A stretch of 57,366 nucleotides of DNA from Streptomyces olindensis (lineage in GTDB: Bacteria; Actinomycetota; Actinomycetes; Streptomycetales; Streptomycetaceae), in NCBI GenBank assembly GCA_000696115.1, contig JJOH01000034.1, forward strand, positions 1-57,366. Reading direction: 5' to 3'. Positions 24,831 to 32,475 of this stretch are shown here, one piece after another. The notes under the pieces were generated by a model. That model worked only from the letters and a program-made list of their open reading frames with translations. It made no database searches and was not told the DNA's origin. The translations under genes were made by a program, and so were the position numbers. How positions within the stretch are numbered: the stretch's first letter is position 1; every line of letters starts with the position of its first letter.

Positions 24831-24868
24831 TATCACTCATTCGTGACTGTCGTCATGAGTGCGTGATA
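24831..24868. promoter_or_regulatory. Shared operator, copy 2: 38-bp interrupted palindrome
   Basis: Outer arms TATCAC/GTGATA, then CA/TG, TC/GA, and inner TGAC/GTCA around a TGTC centre: TATCACnCAnTCnTGAC-N4-GTCAnGAnTGnGTGATA. The inner 12 bp TGACTGTCGTCA are identical to the ligase-side copy at 18842. It lies upstream of the enoyl-CoA hydratase. The remaining gap to 25096 has GTGACC-N6-GGTCAC (24903-24920), a leader hairpin and a palindrome before the next gene. Confidence 0.65.
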
Positions 24869-24993
24869 GGCCGTCCGGGTAGGACTCCGGTGTGGGTCCG
24901 GCGTGACCCGGGCCGGTCACATCCGTCACAGATCGTCCACGCCGACGTAACGGCGGGAGCAGCTGCGCGCGGCACGGCGTTCACCTGGGTAAG

Positions 24994-25027
24994 CCGTCGG
25001 CAAGGGGGCGAAGGCGCCTCCCGACGG
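24994..25027 (+). other. Hairpin in leader of ATP-binding gene
   Basis: Arms CCGTCGG (24994-25000) and CCGACGG (25021-25027), with further GC pairing inside (GGGGCG with CGCCTC). It is upstream of an ATP-binding gene and not after any gene end, so it is a leader or regulatory structure if anything. Confidence 0.3.
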
Positions 25028-25078
25028 TGCCCCTGGGACGCCTCGGAAGAGGGGCGCCGTACCATTCATCAGGTTGAA

Positions 25079-25094
25079 AGCAGGACGTCCTGCT
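25079..25094. promoter_or_regulatory. 16-bp perfect palindrome at the RBS
   Basis: AGCAGGACGTCCTGCT is perfectly palindromic and ends 2 bp before the ATG at 25097. The presumed ribosome site (CAGGA) is within it. Binding of a protein or dimerising RNA here would block translation or transcription. Confidence 0.45.
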
Positions 25095-25096
25095 CC

Positions 25097-25552
25097 ATGA
25101 ACGGACCCGCCTTGTACGAACTCCCCTCAGCCCCCGCCTCCTGGCGCATCGCGCTGCCGCACACCGCGGCGGCGGTGCCCGTGGCCCGTGCCCTGGTCCG
25201 TACGGCGCTGGCCGAGCTGGAGCACGGGGCGGACTGCGACACCGCCGAGCTGCTCACGGCGGAGCTGGTGGCGAACGCCGTGGAGCACACCCCGGGCGAG
25301 ACGCCGATAGAGCTGGTCGTGGAGCTGATGCCGTCGGGCTGCCAGGTGGAGGTGCACGACACCGACCCGGCGCCGCCCGGCGACCTGACCTGTCCGGCCG
25401 GCGGGCCGCCCGACCCCTGGCAGGAGCACGGGCGCGGACTGCTGCTGATCCGCGCCCTGAGCTCGTCCTGCGGCCACCGGCCGACCGAGTCCGGCAAGGC
25501 CGTGTGGTTCAGACTGCCCGCGGTACCGGCTCAGCGGCGTCCGTCGGCCTGA
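25097..25552 (+). CDS. RsbW/SpoIIAB-like ATP-binding regulator
   Basis: 151 residues from ATG 25097. GHKL ATPase motifs: N box LLTAELVANAVEHT, G1 VEVHDTDPAPP, G2 HGRGLLLIRALSSSCGHRP. Single domain without a sensor. Streptomyces have dozens of such proteins, some of them anti-sigma factors or partners of PP2C phosphatases. No sigma factor or antagonist gene is adjacent, so the partner is unknown. Convergent with argF, 12 bp between stops. Confidence 0.85.
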   Translation: MNGPALYELPSAPASWRIALPHTAAAVPVARALVRTALAELEHGADCDTAELLTAELVANAVEHTPGETPIELVVELMPSGCQVEVHDTDPAPPGDLTCPAGGPPDPWQEHGRGLLLIRALSSSCGHRPTESGKAVWFRLPAVPAQRRPSA

Positions 25553-25564
25553 GGCCCGCCGGGT

Positions 25565-26572
25565 TCATCCGAGCGTCGCGACCAGGACCGCCTTGATGGT
25601 GTGCATGCGGTTCTCCGCCTCGTCGAAGACCACCGAGTGGGCCGACTCGAAGACCTCGTCGGAGACCTCCAGGTACTGCAGGCCGTGCGAGGCGTGGATC
25701 TCGCGGCCGACCTTGGTGCCGAGGTCGTGGAAGGCGGGCAGGCAGTGCAGGAACTTCACGTCCGGGTTGCCGGTGGCGCGCAGGACGTCCATGGTCACGG
25801 CGTACGGGGCGAGGGCGGCGATGCGCTCGTCCCAGACCTCCTTCGGCTCGCCCATGGAGACCCAGACGTCCGTGGCGACGAAGTCGGCGCCGCGGACACC
25901 CTCGTCCAGGGTCTCGGTGAGCGTGATGCGGGCGCCGCTGCCCTCGGCGAGCGCGCGGGCCCGGTCGACGACCTCCTCGGCCGGCCAGTAGGCCTTCGGG
26001 GCGACGAGCCGTACGTCCATGCCGAGCAGGGCGCCGGTCACCAGGTAGGAGTTGCCCATGTTGAAGCGGGCGTCGCCCAGGTAGGCGAAGGTCGTCCCGG
26101 TGAGCGGCTTGGCGCAGTGCTCGGTCATGGTCAGCACGTCGGCGAGCATCTGCGTCGGGTGCCAGTCGTCGGTGAGCCCGTTGTAGACGGGGACCCCGGC
26201 GAACGCCGCCAGCTCCTCGACCTTCTGATGGCTGTCGCCCCGGTACTCGATCGCGTCGTACATCCGGCCCAGCACCCGCGCGGTGTCCTTGACCGACTCC
26301 TTGTGCCCGATCTGCGAGCCGGAGGGGTCGAGGTACGTCGTCGAGGCGCCCTGGTCGGCGGCCGCGACCTCGAAGGCGCAGCGGGTGCGGGTGGAGGTCT
26401 TCTCGAAGATCAGGGCGATGTTCCGGCCGCGCAGGTACGGCGTCTCCGTCCCGGCCTTCTTGGCGGCCTTCAGCTCGGCGGCCAGCTCGACCAGGCCGCG
26501 GAACTCCTCCTGCGTGAAGTCCAGCTCCTTGAGGAAGTGGCGGCCGGCGAGGGCGGTCGGGACTGTCGCCAT
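25565..26572 (-). CDS. argF: Ornithine carbamoyltransferase
   Basis: 335 residues from ATG 26572. Carbamoyl-phosphate loop FEKTSTRTR, GHKESVKDTARVLGRMYD, ornithine loop FLHCLPAFHDLGT, and the HPTQMLADVLT segment are all present. It makes citrulline from ornithine and carbamoyl phosphate, or the reverse in arginine breakdown. The gene next to it is arginine deiminase, so the catabolic (arcB) role is likely. It has its own promoter: an AT-rich island at 26608-26640 with TATAGT (minus strand, 26613-26618). Confidence 0.95.
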   Translation of the reverse strand: MATVPTALAGRHFLKELDFTQEEFRGLVELAAELKAAKKAGTETPYLRGRNIALIFEKTSTRTRCAFEVAAADQGASTTYLDPSGSQIGHKESVKDTARVLGRMYDAIEYRGDSHQKVEELAAFAGVPVYNGLTDDWHPTQMLADVLTMTEHCAKPLTGTTFAYLGDARFNMGNSYLVTGALLGMDVRLVAPKAYWPAEEVVDRARALAEGSGARITLTETLDEGVRGADFVATDVWVSMGEPKEVWDERIAALAPYAVTMDVLRATGNPDVKFLHCLPAFHDLGTKVGREIHASHGLQYLEVSDEVFESAHSVVFDEAENRMHTIKAVLVATLG

Positions 26573-26607
26573 GGGGGCGCTCCAGGGATACGGGGACACA
26601 GACTCCT

Positions 26608-26640
26608 GGAATACTATACGAAGCTCAGCATGTATATACG
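26608..26640 (-). promoter_or_regulatory. AT-rich promoter island of argF, possible ArgR site
   Basis: An island of low GC between arcA and argF contains the minus-strand -10 hexamer TATAGT (26613-26618) and the partly symmetric TATAC....GTATA (26615-26635). The AT content and arginine context suggest an ArgR target, but I could not fit a full ARG box. Confidence 0.4.
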
Positions 26641-26666
26641 GGACGCCGGCCCGGGACCGGAGGCCG

Positions 26667-27890
26667 CTACACCGCCTCCCGTTCCACGGGGCAGCTCATG
26701 CACCGCGGCCCGCCCCTCCCCCGCCCCAGCTCACTGCCCGGGATCTCTATCACCTCGATGCCCTGTTTGCGCAGGTGGGTGTTGGTGGTGGCGTTCCGCT
26801 CGTAGGCGACCACGACGCCCGGCTCGACGGCCAGGACGTTGCAGCCGTCGTCCCACTGCTCGCGCTCGGCCGCGTGCACGTCCTGGGTGGCGGTCAGCAC
26901 CCGGATCTCGTTCAGGCCGAGCGCGGCGGCGATCGCGCGGTGCATGTGCTCCGGCGGATGGTCGGTGACCTTCAGCTCCTTCTCGCCGACGCCCGGCTCG
27001 ATGGTGTACGAGCGGAGCATGCCGAGACCCGCGTACTGGGTGAAGGTGTCGCCGTCGACCATCGTCATCACGGTGTCGAGGTGCATGAAGGCGCGCCGCT
27101 TGGGCATGTCCAGGGCCACGATCGTCTCGGCGGAACCGGCCGCGAACAGCTTGTGCGCGAGCATCTCGACGGCCTGGGGCGTGGTGCGCTCGCTCATGCC
27201 GATGAGCACCGCCCCGTTGCCGATGACGAGGACGTCCCCGCCCTCGATGGTCGACGGGTAGTCGGGCTGCCCCTCGGACCAGACGTGGAAGTCCTCGTCC
27301 CGGAACAGCGGGTGGTGCCGGTAGATCGCCTCGAAGTGCACGGTCTCGCGCTGCCGGGCGGGCCAGCGCATGGCGTTGATGGAGACGCCGTCGTAGATCC
27401 AGGCGGAGGTGTCGCGGGTGAAGAGGTGGTTGGGCAGGGGGCCCAGCAGGAAGTCGTCCAGTTCCATGACGTGGAAGCGCACGGAGGTCGGCTCCGGGTG
27501 GACGTCCAGGAACTCGCGTTTCGTCATGCCGCCGACCAGCACCTCGGCCAGGTCGCGGGCGGGCAGCGTCTCGAAGGCGGCTCTCAGGTGGTCGGTGGCG
27601 AGGGGGCCGTACTCCTTCTCGTCGAAGACCCGGTCCAGGACGAGGGATCTGGCCTCCGGGACCTCGAGCGTCTCGGCCAGCAGGTCACCGAAGAGGTGGA
27701 CGGTGACGCCCCGGTCGCGCAGCACGTCGGCGAACCCGTCGTGCTCGGCGCGGGCCCTGCGCACCCACAGCACGTCGTCGAAGAGCAGCGAGGTCTTGTT
27801 GCTGGGGGTGAGCCTTTTGAGCTCGAGATCGGGCCGGTGCAGGATGACACGGCGCAGCCGCCCGGCCTCGGAGTGGACGTGGTATGCCAT
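26667..27890 (-). CDS. arcA: Arginine deiminase
   Basis: 407 residues from ATG 27890. Motifs: EAGRLRRVILHRPDLELKRLTP, FTRDTSAWIYDGVSINAM, STIEGGDVLVIGNGAVLIGMSERTT, the His/Asp-containing FMHLDTVMTMVD, and the catalytic Cys near the C-terminus in GPRCMSCPV. It converts arginine to citrulline and ammonia. With argF it gives most of the ADI route; carbamate kinase is not in the window. It follows the HEXXH gene with a 101-bp gap and probably has its own promoter. Confidence 0.95.
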   Translation of the reverse strand: MAYHVHSEAGRLRRVILHRPDLELKRLTPSNKTSLLFDDVLWVRRARAEHDGFADVLRDRGVTVHLFGDLLAETLEVPEARSLVLDRVFDEKEYGPLATDHLRAAFETLPARDLAEVLVGGMTKREFLDVHPEPTSVRFHVMELDDFLLGPLPNHLFTRDTSAWIYDGVSINAMRWPARQRETVHFEAIYRHHPLFRDEDFHVWSEGQPDYPSTIEGGDVLVIGNGAVLIGMSERTTPQAVEMLAHKLFAAGSAETIVALDMPKRRAFMHLDTVMTMVDGDTFTQYAGLGMLRSYTIEPGVGEKELKVTDHPPEHMHRAIAAALGLNEIRVLTATQDVHAAEREQWDDGCNVLAVEPGVVVAYERNATTNTHLRKQGIEVIEIPGSELGRGRGGPRCMSCPVEREAV

Positions 27891-27991
27891 GCCTCCATCC
27901 TGACCACCTCGGGCCGACTTGACTCGCTGGTCGCCCGTTTCCGCCCGACTCTTGTTCGTGTCTGTCTGACGACAATCGGTCGGCTTCCGGG

Positions 27992-29683
27992 TCATCCGCT
28001 GGGCAGCGGCTGGAGCAGCTCCGGCCGTGCCAGCATGCGCCGCGTCTCCCGCCCCGGGTCGAGCACGGCCCGGGCGACGATCCACCCGGCGAGGGCGTGC
28101 GGCTCGGCGGGGTCGGCGGCCAGCCGCTCGGCGTAGCGGGCGAGCGCGGCGGCCGCGTCCCCGGCGGCGAGGTGCTCGTCGGCGGTGTGCGGGGCGCGGG
28201 AGCGCGCGGCGAAGGCGTGGGTGCGGACGTCGGGCCAGGGGGCGCGGTCGCGGCGGAAGCGAGGGCCGTCCGACGGCGGCTCGACCGCGGGGTCGACGTT
28301 GCGCAGGCGCCACTCGGTGCGGTGCAGGGCCGCGGCCGTGCGGGCCCGGGTCAGGGCGGCGGGCGGCACCGGTTCGCGCAGCCAGGTGTCGAGCGTGCGG
28401 GCCAGCCCGGACACCAGAGCCCGGCCGGGCATGGTCAGCCGGCCGCTGGTCAGCAGGGTGCGCACGGCCAGACGGCTCTGCAGGCGGCGCAGGGCGAAGA
28501 AGTAGGCGGCCCGCTCGGCCGCCTCGCCCCCCTCCGCCTCGGCCAGCCGGTCCCGCCAGAAGCCCGCGACACCGGTGAAGGCGTAGGCGCCGTGCAGCAG
28601 GCCGGTGAGGTGGCGGGGGTCGGTGCGCCAGGGGGCGTAGTAGCGCTCGGCACGGTCGTCCTCCAGCAGCGGGAACAGGTGGAGGAGGGCGGCCAGCTTG
28701 CTGTGCTGGAGTTCGTGCACCAGGGTTTCGGCGAGGGCGAGCGCGGAGGCCGGGCGGACGATGAGCATGCCGCCGAAGGAGTCGCCGCTGGAGGCCGACA
28801 CCTGGACGAACGGCAGCGCCGGCGGGCTGACCGCGGTGCGTCCGAAGGGCACGATCGCCCGGATCATGCCCGGGTCGACCCGGCCCGGCCCCGGCGGCCC
28901 CGGGCGGGCGAGGATCCGCACGGCCTCGCCGAACAGCCGCTGCCACTCCCGTGCCTCGTCCTCGTCGAGCCGGGCGGGGGGCAGGTGGTCGTCGAGATCG
29001 CGGTAGGGGTCGAGGTCTTCGAGCACCACCGTGGCGGCTTCGCCGTCGGGGCGGGTGTGGGTGAGGGTGCGCAGCGGGAGCCAGGTGTCCCCGTCGGCGG
29101 CGGTGCGCTGCCGCAGCGGACGGCAGGTCACCCGCACCGAGCCGTTCGTACGGCCCGGCCCGGTGACCGTCAGCTCTCCCCCGGCGGTCGTGGCCCGGCC
29201 GACCGCCAGGCCCCTTCTGGCATCGGGGAGTCGGACCATCCCGAGCCCGGGCAGGTGCAGCCGGCCGCTGGTCAGCGGAACACCGAGCGCCGTCTCGGTG
29301 CCCCCGTGCACGGAGGCCGACAGGGCCAGCGCGCTCAGGTGGCCCGCCTCCGCCCACAGCGGCGGCCCGCTCGCCGTGCCGTGCACCCGGCGCAGCATGT
29401 GGGACATCCAGCCACCGGTCGCCGGGGCCAGCAGCAGGCGTTCGACCGGCTCGGGTGACTTCTCGGCCGCTTCCTTGAGCACCCGCCAGGCCTCGGTGAC
29501 CGGGGTGAGGGGTGTGGGCAGGGCGCCGAGATGGTCGAGGAGGGTGCGCAGGAGCAGCAAGCGCCGGGCGCGCTCGGCTCGTTCGAGGAAGGCGACGGCC
29601 GCCGCCGAGCCACCTCCGGCGGCCAGCTCCGCGAAGAGCCGGTCCGGCATGCGGAGTGGAGCGAGGTGCTGCTCGCTGGTCAT
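27992..29683 (-). CDS. HEXXH putative peptide-modification protein (FxSxx-system type)
   Basis: 563 residues. Zinc-binding motif HELQH at 323-327 (ETLVHELQHSKLAALLHLFPLL), preceded by an N-terminal domain of about 280 residues and followed by a helical C-terminus that ends in a TPR-like segment (HTADEHLAAGDAAAALARYAERLAADPAEPHALAGW). This is the family annotated as HEXXH motif-containing putative peptide modification protein, recurrent in FxSxx-COOH RiPP loci. Whether it is a protease or a modifying enzyme is not known. Here it directly follows a small FxsA-like peptide gene (92 bp), its natural candidate substrate. Last gene of the train. Confidence 0.82.
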   Translation of the reverse strand: MTSEQHLAPLRMPDRLFAELAAGGGSAAAVAFLERAERARRLLLLRTLLDHLGALPTPLTPVTEAWRVLKEAAEKSPEPVERLLLAPATGGWMSHMLRRVHGTASGPPLWAEAGHLSALALSASVHGGTETALGVPLTSGRLHLPGLGMVRLPDARRGLAVGRATTAGGELTVTGPGRTNGSVRVTCRPLRQRTAADGDTWLPLRTLTHTRPDGEAATVVLEDLDPYRDLDDHLPPARLDEDEAREWQRLFGEAVRILARPGPPGPGRVDPGMIRAIVPFGRTAVSPPALPFVQVSASSGDSFGGMLIVRPASALALAETLVHELQHSKLAALLHLFPLLEDDRAERYYAPWRTDPRHLTGLLHGAYAFTGVAGFWRDRLAEAEGGEAAERAAYFFALRRLQSRLAVRTLLTSGRLTMPGRALVSGLARTLDTWLREPVPPAALTRARTAAALHRTEWRLRNVDPAVEPPSDGPRFRRDRAPWPDVRTHAFAARSRAPHTADEHLAAGDAAAALARYAERLAADPAEPHALAGWIVARAVLDPGRETRRMLARPELLQPLPSG

Positions 29684-29775
29684 CGTCGCGGGCCTCCGGT
29701 CGCTTGGCGGACATGCACGGGACCCGGTGCGCGTGCGGGTGTCGCACCGGGGGCTGCCGTCGGGACGGTCGGCGG

Positions 29776-30006
29776 CTAGTCTGCTCGGGCGCCTGAGCCC
29801 TCACCGCTCCTCATGCTGCTGCGGGCGCGCAGTACCTCGGTCAGCAGGCGCGTGCCGGGGGGCAGGGCGGGGAGACCGTCCACGGCGCTCAGGGGCAGCG
29901 CCGCCAGGTCCGCCAGATCGGATTCCCAGACATCGGTCCCCGAGGTGGCGACGACCGGATCGGGTGCGGCGGCTCCGGCGTGGTGCAGAACGGGCGGCTG
30001 GTCCAA
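29776..30006 (-). CDS. FxsA-like precursor peptide lacking the FxSxx tail
   Basis: 76 residues. I chose TTG 30006 because GGGGGAG (30011-30017, minus) sits 4 nt upstream; longer frames have no site. The middle (SDLADLAALPLSAVDGLPALPPGTRLLTEVLRA) has the D-L..L-P-L-S..L-P...LL..L-R pattern of FxSxx-COOH leader peptides. The C-terminus is RSSMRSGEGSGARAD and has no Phe, so the F-x-S-x-x cross-link site of the family is absent. No frameshift restores it. Either the peptide is modified elsewhere, by the HEXXH protein, or it is a relic. Position between caspase and HEXXH genes supports the family call. Confidence 0.62.
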   Translation of the reverse strand: MDQPPVLHHAGAAAPDPVVATSGTDVWESDLADLAALPLSAVDGLPALPPGTRLLTEVLRARSSMRSGEGSGARAD

Positions 30007-30103
30007 GGTGCTCCCCCTTCTCGCACGGTGGCACGCGATGCCCCGTGTTTTTCCATCATGGCCATTTACCCCGGGGGCGAAAACCGTACGATCACGCCAC
30101 TGA

Positions 30104-31231
30104 TCACTGGCGATCAAGCCGACGCGCCGATGCGGGTGCCAACTCGGCCAGCGCAGCCGCGAGTTCGGCCTTCAGTTCCGGGTCGTCGTCGACGGACACC
30201 ACGGCGTCGAACAGGTCCCACAGTGCCTCCGGGTTCCGCCGGGCGAGCCCGCTGACGATGTTGACGACATCGGTGCGCGCCCTGCTGTGACGGCGCAGCA
30301 CGGCTGTGACACGGGAGTTCAGCGCGGAGACGACCGTCTGGCGTTCCTCGGGGTCGGTCATCAGGGGATAGGCGAGGAGGGCTTCCACGACCCGCTGCAT
30401 CGCTGTGAGGGGGCGCGGCACGATGGGCGGCACGGCCGGGGGCAGGGTCTCGACGCGATCCGGGCCCTGGAGCCGGATCTCGGGATGCTGAAGAGTACGG
30501 CCCTCTTCCCTGAGGGCCGCGATGCGCGCCCGAACGGCCGGAAACAATTCCTCCGGATCGGGCGGGGCGGGCAGAACGGCCGCCCGATCGGCCAGCAGAC
30601 CCAGCAGGACGTCGGAGAACAGGCCGGTGGCACGGACCGGGTCGTTGGCCGCCGCCCTGCCCCTGCCCGCGGCGCGCAGCACGGTCTGCCGGTGCGCATG
30701 GGTGGGCCGGCCCACGGGCAGGGCGTCGGCGGGCAGCGCCTCCCGGAAGGCGAGGTCCTCCTCGAAGGTCTCGCAGGCGTCCACGATCCACATCTGTTCA
30801 CGCAGTCCCGGCACGGCGTCACCCGCGTACCGGGCGAGCGCGGAGTCCAGGTCGATGCCCACCTTGTCGGTGACGCCCGCGTCCGCGCAGAACAGCCGGA
30901 GCCGCCCGGCCCGGTCCAGCACACCGTGGCCGCCCCACCAGACCCACAGCACGTCCCCTTCGGCCAGGGAGAGTTCACGGACGAGGACCCGGCGCAGGGT
31001 CGCCTGGTCCGCACGCTCGTACGGGACCTGCGGGTCGTACGACGGCAGAGGTGCCAGGTGCAGCCGGAGTCGGGACTCCGGCACCCCGGCGTCCCGCAGC
31101 AGCCGCCGGAATCGCACGGCGTCCCGGGCGGGCCCGGGCAGCCGCCAGGTGTCACCGGCCTCGTAGGCCTCGATGCCGACGATCAGGGCGTGCACCCGGG
31201 CCGGGTCGAGGGGCGGCATGGGCCCGGTCAC
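30104..31231 (-). CDS. Caspase-like protease with effector-associated domain
   Basis: 375 residues, GTG 31231 overlapping the hydrolase stop (GTGA). Peptidase C14 fold: HALIVGIEAYEAG at the N-terminus, catalytic His102 in VLWVWWGGHGVLD, catalytic Cys153 in QMWIVDACETFEED. After a proline-rich linker, residues about 280-365 form an all-helical domain (PLTAMQRVVEALLAYPLMTDPEERQTVV...NPEALWDLFDAV) like EAD2, the death-like adaptor that recruits effectors in ternary conflict systems. The VMAP-type protein at the head of the operon has a matching EAD2-like N-terminus, so these two probably bind each other. Predicted toxin or activating protease. Confidence 0.87.
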   Translation of the reverse strand: MTGPMPPLDPARVHALIVGIEAYEAGDTWRLPGPARDAVRFRRLLRDAGVPESRLRLHLAPLPSYDPQVPYERADQATLRRVLVRELSLAEGDVLWVWWGGHGVLDRAGRLRLFCADAGVTDKVGIDLDSALARYAGDAVPGLREQMWIVDACETFEEDLAFREALPADALPVGRPTHAHRQTVLRAAGRGRAAANDPVRATGLFSDVLLGLLADRAAVLPAPPDPEELFPAVRARIAALREEGRTLQHPEIRLQGPDRVETLPPAVPPIVPRPLTAMQRVVEALLAYPLMTDPEERQTVVSALNSRVTAVLRRHSRARTDVVNIVSGLARRNPEALWDLFDAVVSVDDDPELKAELAAALAELAPASARRLDRQ

Positions 31232-32388
31232 GGCAGGTGGTCCACGATGTGGCGGTACACGGCCGGGTTGGTCCAGTAGGCACTGTGCGCGGCGGGGAAC
31301 GGCTGACCGCTGTCGACGGGGACGTCGGTGACCCGCCCCGGGAAGAGTTCCGCGCCGAGATGGCCGAGCAGGTCGCGCGGGTCGTACAGGTTCAGCCAGG
31401 CGGGGACGTGCGGCGGCAGGGGCTCGGGGTGCTCGAGCGACGGCAGGGAGCCCGACTCGTAGAGGAACGGCCCCTGGGATCCGGCCGTCACCAGGAGGCC
31501 GACCTGGGGCAGCGGGGCGGAGATCAGTGTGTCCAGGGCGATGATGCCGCCGAGACTGTGACCGACCACGGCGACGGGCGGCTCCAGGCCGGCGACCAGG
31601 GCGCGCAGGCCGGCCCGGAAGGCCGCGCCCCGGCTCAGGTAGCGCAGGATGTCACCGGCGGCGGGGTGGGCGGCCTCGGTGAGGGCCCGGCGGCGGCGTT
31701 CGACGGCCCGCGAGGCCGCCGCTCCCGCCGTCCGCAGCAGCCAGGTGCGCACTCCCCGCTCCGTACCCCGGGGCGGCGCGCCGAGGGCCTCGGCGATCCG
31801 GTCGGTGACGGCGTCCCGCGTCTCACCGACCGGTACGAGCGGGGAGTCGGCTTCGAGGGCGTCGGATATGAGGCGCGCGGTCAGGGAGCGGGCCGCGACG
31901 ACGGCGAGGTCCGCCGGGTCGAGGGCGTCGGCGGCGGGACCGAGCAGGGGGTGTGCGGCCAGGCCGGTGGCGGCCCGGGCCAGTCCGGGGCCCGCCTCGG
32001 CTCCCGGTTCGTCGCCCCGGGCGGCGAGTGCGGTGAGCAGCGCGCGGATGTGCTGCTGCGGCGGTACGGTGCCGGGCGGACGTTCGACGACCGGGCCGGC
32101 CTCGGCGGCCACCGAGGCCAGTTCGGCGTACGGGTCGGCGTAGAGGACGGCCCACGCCGTGGTCGTCTCGTCCCCCGGGTCCGAACCGGGACCGCGCGTG
32201 GTGCCGGACCGGGGCGGCAGGCTGGCGCCGCCGGCCGCGAGTCTGGCACCGTGTGCCGCGCCCCAGTCGTAAGGCACGACCTCCAGCCCGCCGCGCTGTG
32301 CGGCCAGCCCGGCCGCGACGCGCCCCACCAGCGCCGAGAATCCGGGTTCACGCACCCCGGTTCCGTGAACGAAGACGACCGCCGTCAT
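31228..32388 (-). CDS. Alpha/beta-hydrolase, probable effector esterase
   Basis: 386 residues from ATG 32388. Begins TAVVFVHGTGVREPGFSALV with the oxyanion HG loop. Nucleophile elbow VAVVGHSLGGIIALDTLI; the acid is likely Asp in NLYDPRDLLGHL and the base His in PAAHSAYWTNP. A 150-residue Ala-rich helical lid separates strand 5 from the elbow. It resembles lipase-like hydrolases coupled to conflict systems. Translationally coupled to the caspase gene and preceded by a strong hairpin that separates both from the long NTPase gene. Confidence 0.8.
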   Translation of the reverse strand: MTAVVFVHGTGVREPGFSALVGRVAAGLAAQRGGLEVVPYDWGAAHGARLAAGGASLPPRSGTTRGPGSDPGDETTTAWAVLYADPYAELASVAAEAGPVVERPPGTVPPQQHIRALLTALAARGDEPGAEAGPGLARAATGLAAHPLLGPAADALDPADLAVVAARSLTARLISDALEADSPLVPVGETRDAVTDRIAEALGAPPRGTERGVRTWLLRTAGAAASRAVERRRRALTEAAHPAAGDILRYLSRGAAFRAGLRALVAGLEPPVAVVGHSLGGIIALDTLISAPLPQVGLLVTAGSQGPFLYESGSLPSLEHPEPLPPHVPAWLNLYDPRDLLGHLGAELFPGRVTDVPVDSGQPFPAAHSAYWTNPAVYRHIVDHLP

Positions 32389-32418
32389 GCGCCCCCCGTG
32401 ACGTGATGACCTTTGCTG

Positions 32419-32451
32419 CCTCAACCTCCTTTCACCATAGGGAGGTTGAGG
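32419..32451 (-). terminator. Intra-operon hairpin before effector genes
   Basis: Arms CCTCAACCTCC (32419-32429) and GGAGGTTGAGG (32441-32451) match perfectly over 11 bp with an 11-nt loop. It lies between the stop at 32476 and the hydrolase ATG at 32388. It may partly terminate or attenuate transcription so that effector genes are made at lower levels than the sensor part. There is no clean U-run, so a processing or stability role is also possible. Confidence 0.5.
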
Positions 32452-32475
32452 ACAGTCAGACAGACGCGGCCCGTG

